Source: Burkholderia sp. LMG 13014 (GTDB lineage: Bacteria; Pseudomonadota; Gammaproteobacteria; Burkholderiales; Burkholderiaceae). From it: 60,872 nt of DNA. Below the pieces are notes generated by a model. It made no database searches. It was not told the DNA's origin and saw only the letters and a program-made list of their open reading frames with translations. The position numbers were made by a program, and so were the translations under genes. Shown here piece after piece: positions 26,709 through 35,263 of the stretch (positions within the stretch are counted from its first letter, which is position 1; the number at the start of each line of letters is the position of its first letter). The stretch covers positions 1-60,872 of the forward strand of contig NZ_CAJNKE010000004.1 of NCBI RefSeq assembly GCF_905232215.1, read 5' to 3'.

Positions 26709-28130
26709 TCAGTTCGCTAATGCTTTGAACGTAGTTGGCATAAAAGCAGGGTGCACCGGATCCGCCTGTGAAACGAGCTCATCCGCTCGGGTCGGGTCAC
26801 GGTAAATTCGCATTGCCAAGGCGAGCGATGGCACCGTATCCGGAAACGTGAACGTTTTGATGGCTGAGAGCGCGGCCCCGCGCCTATTCAAATCCCCCAC
26901 GACTGCGGATCGGAGCGCAGATAGCGCCTGGTACGTTTGATCAGCACCGCTATCACCAGCAATCGACATCTCCGCATCGATCAGGCCGGTAACAAAATCG
27001 CGAACTTGTGCCGCTTCGTCGCTCGAGCTGGGCTGGTATGCCGCAGATGCTTGCGCAACAGCTCCAATCGCATATCGCCGGAACAAATCCGAGCATGCGC
27101 CCTCTGCAGTTTTCATGGCCGACCCGATGATGGAGCTCGTTGTATCTGCCACCGGAGAAAAAGTCGACAAAGCCGACAAGAGGCGAATCGAGTCGCTCGG
27201 ATCATTCGATGCCGCGAGCACCGCATCCGTCACGCCCTGCACCGCTGCCGTGAACTGGTCGATAGTCGACGCGCCGAAGCTTCGCGCCGCTGAATCGAGT
27301 GCCGCTGACGCGATGCTTACATTTGCTCGCGCTGCAGTTGCGCTTTCAATCAGCGATTGAATAGATGCGCCCTGGGCTACAGGGCTCGAATTCCGGCTAA
27401 ACGTCGGTACGGTTGCGCTCCCGAAGAACCGCCCGAAATCGCCGGGCAGGTTGAAGAGCAGCTGAAACAGGTTTCTCGCGTCGCCGACAAGTCCTGTCGC
27501 GAACGTATACCAACCCACGGCAGTGTTCACGATGCTTCCCAGCACGGCTGCACCGTATGACACTTCCTTCAGAACCGTCCTGGCAAAGTCGAAAGCCGCC
27601 GATACATCTAGCCCAGTCACGGAATTCAGAACCGATTCGAGCGTCGCAGTTTCTGCTGCCGGATACGTCCGTTGGCCGCCCTCAATGAACTCAAACTGAA
27701 ATTCGAAATATCGCCCGTGCTCCCAATGCTCGACGCTCCGAAAATCCATCAGGCTCACAGTCCGGCGGCCGAGCGTCGGGTGAATCAGCTCCCCATCACC
27801 AGCGCTCTCACACGCGGCGATCATGACGTCACGCTGCGCGATGACGTTGTCGCCGACGACGAATCCAAGCATTCTGATCCGTCGCGTGCCGCGCCCGAGA
27901 TCCTCAACCCATGGAACGTCGCGCTGGGGGTACTCGTGCGGCTGTTTGCGGCGACCGAACGACGAGCTTCCGCCCAGGGACACGAACGAAACGCCTCGAA
28001 AAGACGCCGGGCGAAGCTGGTTGAAATACGACCCGACCGTACCACCAAGGCGAGCAGCCAGCGAGTTCGCGAGATTGGAAATCCCCGACGTAGCGCCGAG
28101 GACAGCGCCTGCGGTATCTCCGATATTCAT
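26709..28130 (-). CDS. DNA circularisation/tail protein (Mu N, gp43 family)
   Basis: A 473-residue protein whose first 150 residues carry the DNA_circ_N pattern (ASFRGVSFVSLGGSSSFGRR, EYPQRDVPWVEDLGRGTRRI, HPTLGRRTVSL, FEFIEGGQRTYP). In Mu the N protein is a tail/baseplate component linked to DNA circularisation. Here it precedes the tape-measure-like gene, the reverse of the Mu order. Its ATG overlaps the GpE-like frame's stop (ATGA). Confidence 0.85.
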   Translation of the reverse strand: MNIGDTAGAVLGATSGISNLANSLAARLGGTVGSYFNQLRPASFRGVSFVSLGGSSSFGRRKQPHEYPQRDVPWVEDLGRGTRRIRMLGFVVGDNVIAQRDVMIAACESAGDGELIHPTLGRRTVSLMDFRSVEHWEHGRYFEFQFEFIEGGQRTYPAAETATLESVLNSVTGLDVSAAFDFARTVLKEVSYGAAVLGSIVNTAVGWYTFATGLVGDARNLFQLLFNLPGDFGRFFGSATVPTFSRNSSPVAQGASIQSLIESATAARANVSIASAALDSAARSFGASTIDQFTAAVQGVTDAVLAASNDPSDSIRLLSALSTFSPVADTTSSIIGSAMKTAEGACSDLFRRYAIGAVAQASAAYQPSSSDEAAQVRDFVTGLIDAEMSIAGDSGADQTYQALSALRSAVVGDLNRRGAALSAIKTFTFPDTVPSLALAMRIYRDPTRADELVSQADPVHPAFMPTTFKALAN

Positions 28131-28326
28131 GAACTCACCCCAATCCTCTTGCCGAGGCGTCGCGCCCGCTCAAGCCAGCGCATTGTCTCGGTTTCAGTCA
28201 TGTCCTCGACCGCCTCGGGTGGCCACCGCATCATGTGCGTCAGCTCCATCATGCGGTCATCCCACCATTCCGCGATCGAGGCCCTTTCGGCGATCAGTCG
28301 TCCGAGTCCGGTGATCGCCGAACCTG
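28127..28326 (-). CDS. GpE-like frameshift extension of the tail assembly chaperone
   Basis: This frame is open from inside the chaperone gene to TGA at 28127 and encodes a GpE-like domain (HMMRWPPEAVEDMTETETMR and WLERARRLGKR), as in the P2 gpE' extension. It lies in the -1 frame relative to the chaperone and has no good independent start. A run GGTTTTC at 28333-28327 is a plausible slip site, although not a perfect X-XXY-YYZ heptamer. I infer a ribosomal frameshift that makes a longer fused chaperone, as in lambda G/GT and P2 E/E'. Confidence 0.7.
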
Positions 28327-28854
28327 AAAACCGTTGAAATAGCCGATTGCCTCGAGGAAATCGCGCGCGTGCATCGCGCGCACCGCATTCTTCGGCACTT
28401 TCCCGATCATGCTGATCATGGCGACGGCGCCGGCGAACGGGCCGCCAGTCTCAGCAGCTTTCCGTTTCTGCCGGTTCGTCGGCTCGCACAGCGTCAGCGA
28501 CGCGATGTTGAGCGGACTGTCGTCGGTCGTCAGCCGCACCGGCTGCGAGAGCGTCAATACGATCTCGTCGGGGCTGGCAGTCGGATTTCGCGCGATGTCG
28601 TGCCCGAACGAGGCGATGAAATTCTCCGCCTCGTCGATCTGGCTCCCATACATCTGGTCGATCACGTCGACCGGGACGCCGCTGAGAATGGCAACCAGCG
28701 CGATTGACGTACCGAACACACCGGCCGATCTCTCGGCCGTCTCATAGTCGCCTGCCAGCGGCTCGCGGAGCGTGATCTCGGTGACAGATTTTTCGTCCGC
28801 CCCCTTGCCGTATGTCAGCGGCGTTCGCAGGACGATGGTTTTCATATCGCTCAT
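28294..28854 (-). CDS. Tail assembly chaperone (Mu gp41-like)
   Basis: A 186-residue protein (start MSDMKTIVLRTPLTYG) with the phage tail-assembly-chaperone pattern TEITLREPLAGDYE and AVRAMHARDFLEAIGYFNGF. It lies between tail tube and tape-measure genes, the universal place for these chaperones. Its 3' end overlaps the GpE-like frame. A TTG at 28857 could add one residue, but ATG 28854 is preferred. Confidence 0.82.
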   Translation of the reverse strand: MSDMKTIVLRTPLTYGKGADEKSVTEITLREPLAGDYETAERSAGVFGTSIALVAILSGVPVDVIDQMYGSQIDEAENFIASFGHDIARNPTASPDEIVLTLSQPVRLTTDDSPLNIASLTLCEPTNRQKRKAAETGGPFAGAVAMISMIGKVPKNAVRAMHARDFLEAIGYFNGFQVRRSPDSDD

Positions 28855-28857
28855 CAA

Positions 28858-29232
28858 TCACTGCTCCGTGACTGCGCCCTGGAGACCTTCCCAGCGGCAC
28901 GTAAACTTGGCTTCGGTCGTATCGACTTCTTGAGCCTCGACAGTCCACATGTTCCGGCCGATCACCGTCTTGCCGTTCGCGAGCTCGAGCACCAGCGTGA
29001 CGCCGCGCATCGCATTGAACCCGGCCAGGCTCAGGCCGCCGGAATCTCGAATCGACGCACTGATGTACGGCGCCTTCGGCATTTCGCTGAAACCATGCAC
29101 CGTGTCCTGCCCCGCCTTCGACTCGCGCGTAACGCTGCCGACGTCGTACTTCAGCTCGCCTTCCAGCTGGTAGTTCACCCCATCGGCGGTCAGATAGGCG
29201 GTACCGGCGATGAGGCCCGTGTTGTTCGCCAT
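28858..29232 (-). CDS. Tail tube protein (Mu gpM-like)
   Basis: A 124-residue protein matching the tail-tube family: LIAGTAYLTADGVNYQLEGELKY and FNAMRGVTLVLELANGKTVIGRNMW. It polymerises to the inner tube inside the sheath. It is directly followed by the chaperone gene (TGA then ATG within 4 bp). Confidence 0.88.
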   Translation of the reverse strand: MANNTGLIAGTAYLTADGVNYQLEGELKYDVGSVTRESKAGQDTVHGFSEMPKAPYISASIRDSGGLSLAGFNAMRGVTLVLELANGKTVIGRNMWTVEAQEVDTTEAKFTCRWEGLQGAVTEQ

Positions 29233-29301
29233 AGATGGCTCTCCAGAAATAGGAGCGCTGCCCGGTCATGGGCGGCGCATTGCCTTGACACGCAGAGCCG
29301 A

Positions 29302-30792
29302 TCAGGTCTGGGTCGTCAACAAACGGAACTGCGCGAGGAGCGCGAAAATCCGCAGTTGGTTGATGAGAGTTCCCGGCCACAGAACGTCGACGCGATTCGG
29401 GTTCGACGCGTTCTGCTCAACGATCAGCGCCTGGGCGAAGATGTCGCTGCCCTGGACGTACCCCTCGTACTCCATCTGCCGGTATTCGGCGATCTGGTCC
29501 GCCTTGATGATTTTCGGCGTTACGATCGCGGAACCTGGAGCGAAGCGAGTGCCGTCGGCCGCCAGCTTCACGCGCGCGTACTTCGACGTAACCAGCGTGC
29601 GCAGGCGCCGCAGCACGTACGCGAGCAGGAACATCGTTTCGATCTCGAGATAGCTGTTATCCGGCTGCCCGAATGCGTTGGTCTGGTACGTCGTGATCAG
29701 GTTCTCGATCGCCACCGTACCGTCGTCGGCCACCGTGAACGTCGAAATGCCGTCGTACAGCAGCGTGTTGCGCTGACTCAGGTTGAAGCGCGACTGCAGC
29801 GGAGGCGCCGATACGCCCGAAAGCGCCACGGTCTGCATCGGAATACCCGGATCCGCGCGAACGCTCACCGCTGTAACGGCTGCGACGGATGCGGCCCATT
29901 GCCACGACGGCGTCGGCGAATCGTTGAACCCAATCACGGTCTCGTGCTGGTTGTTCCGCGCCGTACCGAAGGTCGTCAGGCTGCCCCAGGTTCCGCGATA
30001 CGCGTAAAACGCATGCCCGAACACCTGTTGCTGCCAACTCCATCGCCCGGTCGAGTCGTTGAGGAACGTCTTGATGGCATCCATCGACGTCGTATCCGTG
30101 AACGCACAGGCGATAAAGTCGAACGGCATGTCGAGCAAATTGCCAAGTGCCGTCGTGAGCGTCGGATTCGTTGCACCAGACGCCATCGCAGTAATCGTCG
30201 CGGTCAGGCCAGTCGGCAGCACTTCACCGCCAGGGGCACCCTGCTTGTTGAAGCGGATGTCGACGTCGTTGCCGACGAGACCCTTGTTGTCGGCCGTCAA
30301 GGTCACGGTGTTCGTCGCAGCAGCAGCCGTCACGGGCATCGATGGGATCAGGTTGATCGCTGCCGCGACAGCCGTTGCGATCTGCGCCGTCGTCATGCCT
30401 TGTGTCACCGGAACGGAGACCAGTTGATCGGCAACATAGAGCGAGATCGTGCCATTCGCCGACGGCGCAGCCGTGAACGCGATTGAACCCGTAGCCGCAA
30501 CTGCGCCGGCCGCATCCGCGATGGGCAGACACCACAGCTCGCCGAACTGGTCGTTCTGGCGGTACTGCGCCGCCATCAACGCGAGGACAGAGTTCGCGCC
30601 GAATTGCGTATTCGCGTCACCGGTGCCAGCCGACAGCAACGGAATGTTTGCCGCCGCGGCGCCGGTCGTCATCGGACCGATCAGCAACGCGCGCTGATTC
30701 GTCACCGCCGTATTGGCGCGCGAGTTGTCGATTTCGGCGAAGAACAACGGCGTCCGGACGTTCTGCGGGATCTGCTTGAAAGGCACCGTCAT
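29302..30792 (-). CDS. Tail sheath protein (Mu gpL-like)
   Basis: A 496-residue protein beginning VPFKQIPQNVRTPLFFAEIDNSRA, the classic start of Mu-type sheath proteins, with the C-terminal sheath domain (YDGISTFTVADDGTVAIENLITTYQ, YEGYVQGSDIFAQALIVEQN). It forms the contractile sheath, proving a myovirus-type tail. Its ATG overlaps the stop of the DUF2635 gene (ATGA). Confidence 0.93.
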   Translation of the reverse strand: MTVPFKQIPQNVRTPLFFAEIDNSRANTAVTNQRALLIGPMTTGAAAANIPLLSAGTGDANTQFGANSVLALMAAQYRQNDQFGELWCLPIADAAGAVAATGSIAFTAAPSANGTISLYVADQLVSVPVTQGMTTAQIATAVAAAINLIPSMPVTAAAATNTVTLTADNKGLVGNDVDIRFNKQGAPGGEVLPTGLTATITAMASGATNPTLTTALGNLLDMPFDFIACAFTDTTSMDAIKTFLNDSTGRWSWQQQVFGHAFYAYRGTWGSLTTFGTARNNQHETVIGFNDSPTPSWQWAASVAAVTAVSVRADPGIPMQTVALSGVSAPPLQSRFNLSQRNTLLYDGISTFTVADDGTVAIENLITTYQTNAFGQPDNSYLEIETMFLLAYVLRRLRTLVTSKYARVKLAADGTRFAPGSAIVTPKIIKADQIAEYRQMEYEGYVQGSDIFAQALIVEQNASNPNRVDVLWPGTLINQLRIFALLAQFRLLTTQT

Positions 30793-30968
30793 TGCTTGTC
30801 ACCTCCGCGAGCTTGCGCAGGAGCCGCCGCAGCGATGACGACGTCACCATCGTCCTTAGCGCGGTTCCAAAAAATGTCGCCGTCCGGCACTTCGATGCCT
30901 TCTTCCGGCAGGAACTGCTTCGTGACCGGGTGCCTCACCTTGAGGCCCGGTGCAGGTTTGACGATCAT
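30789..30968 (-). CDS. DUF2635 family small tail protein (Mu gp38-like)
   Basis: A 59-residue protein (starts MIVKPAPGLKVRHPVTKQFL, then PEEGIEVPDGDIFWNRAKDDGDVV) matching DUF2635, always encoded just before the Mu-type sheath gene. Function unknown; translationally coupled to the sheath gene by a 4-bp overlap. Confidence 0.85.
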   Translation of the reverse strand: MIVKPAPGLKVRHPVTKQFLPEEGIEVPDGDIFWNRAKDDGDVVIAAAAPAQARGGDKQ

Positions 30969-30980
30969 TCGTCGCTCCTT

Positions 30981-31583
30981 TTAGGGAAATGTGGCTTTGA
31001 CGAAGCCTTCTGCGCGGCCGTCGGGGCCTTCAGTACGCGGTGCCGGCGTAACGGCGTCGGGGAACGGCGGATTCGGATACGTCCCAGTCGGATCGGCGAC
31101 ATTCACCAGATCAGCCGTCAAATCGATCTCGCTGAGCTGTGCCGTCACATCGGGGTAGAACGTCTCGTACATCGTCACACCGAGCTCAATCTGCAGGCCG
31201 CCGATATGCGTCTCGCCGTCCGCCTGCACCGCGGTCTGCGTGCGCATCATCGGGAAATCCTGCGCTAGTGCGCGCAGGGGAATACTCTTGAAGATCGCAG
31301 CCTCGATGTCTGCCTGAATCGCTTCAAGCGCGAGCAAAGCCTTAGGGCCAGATTCCGCCGATACCTCGGCGCGCATTTCGAAAACGCTGACCGTGTCGAA
31401 TGCGGTTTGGCCTGTGACGCCCTTCGACCGCTTCTCCTCGGCCCCGTACCGAAGCTTGATCGCCGGCAGTTTCGATGCCGTCACGTTCCAGTCGCCCGGC
31501 GAATAGAGATTCACTCCCGAGATCGTGCCGAGCACGGAGAGCAATACCTGGCGGTATTGCGCGCGAGCGGTTTGATCAGACAT
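30981..31583 (-). CDS. Mu gp37-like tail completion protein
   Basis: A 200-residue protein starting MSDQTARAQYRQVLLSVLG. The pattern KLPAIKLRYGAEEKRS and LALEAIQADIEAAI fits gp37-type proteins that sit between the head-tail joining gene and the sheath, probably tail terminator. A GTG/ATG six residues upstream (31601) is possible; ATG 31583 overlaps the previous gene by 8 bp. Confidence 0.68.
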   Translation of the reverse strand: MSDQTARAQYRQVLLSVLGTISGVNLYSPGDWNVTASKLPAIKLRYGAEEKRSKGVTGQTAFDTVSVFEMRAEVSAESGPKALLALEAIQADIEAAIFKSIPLRALAQDFPMMRTQTAVQADGETHIGGLQIELGVTMYETFYPDVTAQLSEIDLTADLVNVADPTGTYPNPPFPDAVTPAPRTEGPDGRAEGFVKATFP

Positions 31584-31920
31584 CGGTTTGCCCTGGTACA
31601 TTGAGCATCAGGCGTGCGGCGCCATGTCCGTCCGGGTGGACTTCGCGAACCTCCCAGACCTCTCCGGTTCGCAAGATCGTCAGCTGGTCGCCCTGCAGAG
31701 GTGCTGCATGACCAGCGAATTGCGATAACTGAAGGCCCACAGTCGGCTGGTTCGTAACGACCGACTCTCCTGTCGTCGGGTCAACCCCGAAGAAGGCCTT
31801 GTCGTAGATCCCAGTGATCGGGAAAGGGACGCCACCCGCTGGCTGGTACGTGATAGCCGTGCCGAAATGGCGCTGCAGCGGCGCGAGGATCTTCGCATCG
31901 ACCACGTCGTCCCATTCCAT
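31576..31920 (-). CDS. Head-tail joining protein (FII-like)
   Basis: A 114-residue protein with ILAPLQRHFGTAITYQPAGG, then IYDKAFFGVDPTTGESVV and LRTGEVWEVREVHPDGHGAARLML, the pattern of lambda FII-type attachment proteins that complete the head and dock the tail. It follows the small gene at 31924 by 3 bp. Confidence 0.75.
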   Translation of the reverse strand: MEWDDVVDAKILAPLQRHFGTAITYQPAGGVPFPITGIYDKAFFGVDPTTGESVVTNQPTVGLQLSQFAGHAAPLQGDQLTILRTGEVWEVREVHPDGHGAARLMLNVPGQTDV

Positions 31921-31923
31921 GGA

Positions 31924-32160
31924 TCACCCGATTCGCGTGATGGAGGCTTGGCCGCCACTGACCTGGACACCGTCCAGCTCTGCGGGCGTCTCCGCCTTTT
32001 CCGGCACGAGGTATCCGAGATCGCGCAGACGCTTGACCTCGGATTCCGGCAACCGGACGGTTTCGCCGGCGCGCTTGATGATGGGCGGCTCGCCCTCCTT
32101 CACCTGATCGTGAATCGAGCGCCCGCGCGCAACCGTTGCTTCGATGAGCTTTTCTGCCAT
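31924..32160 (-). CDS. Small head-region protein of unknown function
   Basis: A 78-residue protein (MAEKLIEATVARGRSIHD) with a short LPESEVKRLRDLGYLVPE motif seen in many head-region small proteins of lambda-type heads. It sits between the capsid and the FII-like gene, suggesting a head-completion role. A GTG at 32163 is an alternative start. Confidence 0.65.
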   Translation of the reverse strand: MAEKLIEATVARGRSIHDQVKEGEPPIIKRAGETVRLPESEVKRLRDLGYLVPEKAETPAELDGVQVSGGQASITRIG

Positions 32161-32168
32161 CACTCACC

Positions 32169-33215
32169 TCACGCGACGGTCGCGGCCAGCGCAGCATTCA
32201 CGCGGCTCGGGATGATGACGGGGGCCGACTGCATCATCAGGAAGCGTTGCGCCGGATCGTCCTTCAGCCACGTCTTCGGGGCGAACGGCAGCGATGCATA
32301 GTTGAACGCGGGGTCTTCGATCATCCCGAACGCGCGCGTACCATCGAGATCCGGTCCCGACATGATCAGCGAGCCATCGGGTAGCATCGGCTGCTCGACG
32401 TTGTTGTCGTCAACGAACCAGTCGTTGTAGAGCCAGAGGTCGAATTGACCCCAACGGCCCTTGTGAACGGCACCACGCTCGTTGCGCGCACCGAGGTCGA
32501 TCGCGTTGCCGAACGAAGCGAGGTTCGGATAGAACTGCGCGCCCTTGAGAACCGGATCCAGCTTGAAGCCGTTCCACGCCTTCGGCGTGAAGACGATGTC
32601 GGTCACGTTTGCGCCCGACGACTTCAGGATCGCTTGTTGCCACGCTTCGATGACCGTCGTCGGCGAAGCCGTGCCGGCGGTAATGTTGGCTTGCGTCCAC
32701 TGCGCGCCACCCGTGAGCGCAACCGTCAACGAACCGTCACGACCGAAGTCGATAACGGTGGTCGGGAAGCCCTCGCCGGAGACGGTGAGCGTACCGGTCA
32801 ACAGCACCTGAGCCGCCATCCATTCGAGACGGCGCGTCAGCATGTCGATCTGGTCGTTCAGCTCGAACTCGAGGTTCATCTGCTCGCGCACTTCCGGCGT
32901 GATTTCGCCGCCGATGCGCTCACCGATCATGCGGCGAACCGGCTTGCGCAGGTCCGGTGCACGCTTGTCCTTGATGTACGGCGGCTTGAACGTGTTCGTC
33001 TGGTAGCGCCGGCTCTCGACGAGCTTGCCCTCGACGAGCGGCGAGCAGAACGGCGACATGCGTCGCTTGCCGACGTCAACGTCGATCGAGACGAACTCCG
33101 AGTCCGCCGTGATCATGTTCGTGAAGAACTTGTCGAGCAGAAAGCTCTGCGCCATCTTCAGGTTCGAGACGACCTGAATCAGGGTATTGGTGTCGTAAAT
33201 CAAATTTCCGGCCAT
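32169..33215 (-). CDS. Major capsid protein E
   Basis: A 348-residue protein of the lambda gpE family: FFTNMITADSEFVSIDVDVGKRRMSPFCSPLVEG, here read in shorter parts, then RLEWMAAQVLLTGTLTVSGEG and a C-terminal DPAQRFLMMQSAPVIIPSR. It forms the HK97-fold shell. Length is near lambda gpE (341). A terminator at 33244-33267 lies just upstream, so read-through or antitermination is required. Confidence 0.93.
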   Translation of the reverse strand: MAGNLIYDTNTLIQVVSNLKMAQSFLLDKFFTNMITADSEFVSIDVDVGKRRMSPFCSPLVEGKLVESRRYQTNTFKPPYIKDKRAPDLRKPVRRMIGERIGGEITPEVREQMNLEFELNDQIDMLTRRLEWMAAQVLLTGTLTVSGEGFPTTVIDFGRDGSLTVALTGGAQWTQANITAGTASPTTVIEAWQQAILKSSGANVTDIVFTPKAWNGFKLDPVLKGAQFYPNLASFGNAIDLGARNERGAVHKGRWGQFDLWLYNDWFVDDNNVEQPMLPDGSLIMSGPDLDGTRAFGMIEDPAFNYASLPFAPKTWLKDDPAQRFLMMQSAPVIIPSRVNAALAATVA

Positions 33216-33243
33216 TGCACTCTCCGAGTTGAGGCCCCAAATG

Positions 33244-33267
33244 AAAAAGCCCCGCTCGCGGCGGGGC
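33244..33267 (-). terminator. Terminator between decoration and capsid genes
   Basis: On the minus strand GCCCCGC, 5-nt loop, GCGGGGC, then TTTTT, 22 bp after the decoration-protein stop. It probably tunes the ratio of late transcripts; it should be passed by antiterminated polymerase. Confidence 0.82.
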
Positions 33268-33288
33268 TTTCACTGGATCAGGTTGGTG

Positions 33289-33702
33289 TTAGCTCGGGTC
33301 GGCTGCCGTGACCGAGGTTTTGAGGTGGATGCCGAGCGGCCGAAGCGCATCGCGTGCGGCCGTTGAAGTGAACCCGGCGCCGAGCGTGACGGCATTGATG
33401 TTGAACTCGCCTTCGAGAAAGACGCCGGCAGTTACGTCTGCCGCACTGCCGTCCGCGTAGTCCGCGAGAATCGCCGCCGGGTTCTGGCTACCGTCGGAAG
33501 CAGCCGACGTCGCGATCGTGAGCTTGCCGCTCGCCGTGATAATCCCGAGCACGGTGCCGCGCACGTACGGGCCACCGGTAATCGTCGCGTTGCGCGTGAC
33601 GATCTGCTTCGGGCCAGCGATCAGCTGGTCCGGAATGAAGGTCTGCGCCGAGATCGACGGCACTTGGGGGTTCTCCCCGACCTGGGTGACAGGCAGAGTC
33701 AT
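33289..33702 (-). CDS. Head decoration protein (gpD-like)
   Basis: A 137-residue protein of the lambda gpD / HDPD class: QIVTRNATITGGPYVRGTVLG and ADVTAGVFLEGEFNINAV. It stabilises the expanded capsid. Located between scaffold-like and capsid genes as in lambda (C-Nu3-D-E). Confidence 0.88.
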   Translation of the reverse strand: MTLPVTQVGENPQVPSISAQTFIPDQLIAGPKQIVTRNATITGGPYVRGTVLGIITASGKLTIATSAASDGSQNPAAILADYADGSAADVTAGVFLEGEFNINAVTLGAGFTSTAARDALRPLGIHLKTSVTAADPS

Positions 33703-33729
33703 CTGGAAATCTCCTTGGTTGGGGGACTG

Positions 33730-34317
33730 TTACTTTTCGCCGCGGCGCATCTTGCCGGCCGCGATGATCTGTTCGGCGAGCGTCGGGGTTGCGGCATGCG
33801 TTTCGTTGCCCGGATTCGGCGTACGGACATGTGCCATGCGCTCATCGAGCGACGGACGACGAGCAACCGGCGCAGCTTTCGGTGCCACCGCCTTTGCTGC
33901 GCCGAGCGCTTGGGCCGCCGTTGCCGACGACATCTTCGTGTTGAATGCGAACACTGCGGCCTGCTCGACATTCCCGTTGGCAATGCCGCGAGCAATGATG
34001 CGGGCACAACGTGCGCGCTCGGCCGCACGGGCTGCCCTCTTCGCGTCGTCGGTCTCGTCGTCGCCATCTTCGGCTTCCGTATCGTCGCCGTCGATGTCGT
34101 TACCTTCACCACGGGCACGAGCTTCTTCGCGCTCGCGCTCTTCCTGCTCGGCCCGCTCCTTCTCGTCGAGCTCTTCCATGCGCTTCGCGTACTCGTCGTC
34201 GGACTCGTTCTCGCGCTGCTTGCGCTCGTCGTCTTCACTCTCGGCCCGGGCGGCGCCGGCGCGGCTCAGCAGGTGGGCGAACGGCGCCACGCCCGCAAGG
34301 GTCTTTTTCAAGCTCAT
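33730..34317 (-). CDS. Scaffold-like head assembly protein
   Basis: A 195-residue, strongly charged protein (ESEDDERKQRENESDDEY, EERAEQEER-type coiled coil, DGDDTEAEDGDDETDD) with an Ala-rich helical C-terminus. Lack of sequence conservation, charge and position between the S49 protease and gpD fit a scaffold equivalent to lambda Nu3, but here as a separate gene instead of an internal start of the protease gene. Confidence 0.7.
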   Translation of the reverse strand: MSLKKTLAGVAPFAHLLSRAGAARAESEDDERKQRENESDDEYAKRMEELDEKERAEQEEREREEARARGEGNDIDGDDTEAEDGDDETDDAKRAARAAERARCARIIARGIANGNVEQAAVFAFNTKMSSATAAQALGAAKAVAPKAAPVARRPSLDERMAHVRTPNPGNETHAATPTLAEQIIAAGKMRRGEK

Positions 34318-34338
34318 CAGTGTCCTCTTACAGGTGGT

Positions 34339-35235
34339 TTAGGCCAGCTCGTCCAGCAAGGCCAGGAGCGCCGCATCGGGCGCCATAACTGCATCCGCAA
34401 GCCCACGGCTCACGCCGTTTTCGCCCATGAAACAGGCGGCCTGCGTCTCACGCACCGCCTCGGGTGCGAGATTCCGGTTGCGGGCGACCGTGTTCACGAA
34501 CAGCTCGCCCATTGTGTTGATGTCCGCTTGCGCAGCCGCCAGTGCTTCGGCCGACAGCGGGATCTCCGGATGGAAATCGGCCTTGCGATCGCCGTATGTG
34601 ATGAACGTCACAGCAACCCCGGCAGCGGTCAGCGCTTTCGACCAGTCGACATGCATCGTGATCACGCCGATCGAACCGACGCCGCCGGTTCGCGGCACGA
34701 TGATTCGATCGGCAGCACTGGCGATCGCATACGCCGCCGAATAGGCCGATTCGGACAGAATCGCCCAGACCGGCTTGTCGCCGCGCAGTGCATAGATCGT
34801 ATCGACCAGGTCGAAGCATCCCGCGACCTCGCCGCCCGGTGAGTCGATGTCGAGCACGATTGCCTCGACGGCGGGATCAGCATGCGCGGTCAGAATGCTT
34901 TGCCTGAGACCGTCATACCCGGTCATGCCCGAGTACGGGCGCAGCGTCCCGAGCTTCTGCACGAGCGTCCCTTGCACGCCGATCATGGCGATCGGCGAGT
35001 CACCGACCATGTCGTAGCCAGGATCGACCACGCGCCCACGCCGCGTATCCTGTTCGTAGTCTTCGTCCCACGCCCCGAAGGCCATCGGACGAATCGGCGT
35101 GCCATCGAGCCGCGTCAGCTGCGCGACGCCGAGTCGTTCGGCAAGCGCCGCCATGATCACCTCGGCTTTGTCCTGCTTGATCGCAACCGGTGTGTTGAAG
35201 AGCCGCTGGCTCAGATGGGCGAAACGGCCTGTCAT
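34339..35235 (-). CDS. Prohead protease, S49 (SppA/ClpP-like) family
   Basis: A 298-residue protease. SppA-type motifs: AIVLDIDSPGGEVAGC, catalytic Ser in ILSESAYSAAYAIASAA, and TGGVGSIGVITMHVDWSKAL. The ATG at 35235 has GGAGAG before it; the longer open frame upstream to 35424 overlaps the portal gene and looks like noise. It is the lambda gpC equivalent, cleaving scaffold and head proteins during maturation. Confidence 0.92.
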   Translation of the reverse strand: MTGRFAHLSQRLFNTPVAIKQDKAEVIMAALAERLGVAQLTRLDGTPIRPMAFGAWDEDYEQDTRRGRVVDPGYDMVGDSPIAMIGVQGTLVQKLGTLRPYSGMTGYDGLRQSILTAHADPAVEAIVLDIDSPGGEVAGCFDLVDTIYALRGDKPVWAILSESAYSAAYAIASAADRIIVPRTGGVGSIGVITMHVDWSKALTAAGVAVTFITYGDRKADFHPEIPLSAEALAAAQADINTMGELFVNTVARNRNLAPEAVRETQAACFMGENGVSRGLADAVMAPDAALLALLDELA

Positions 35236-35263
35236 GTTCTCTCCATTCAAGTGCTCGGCCGCG

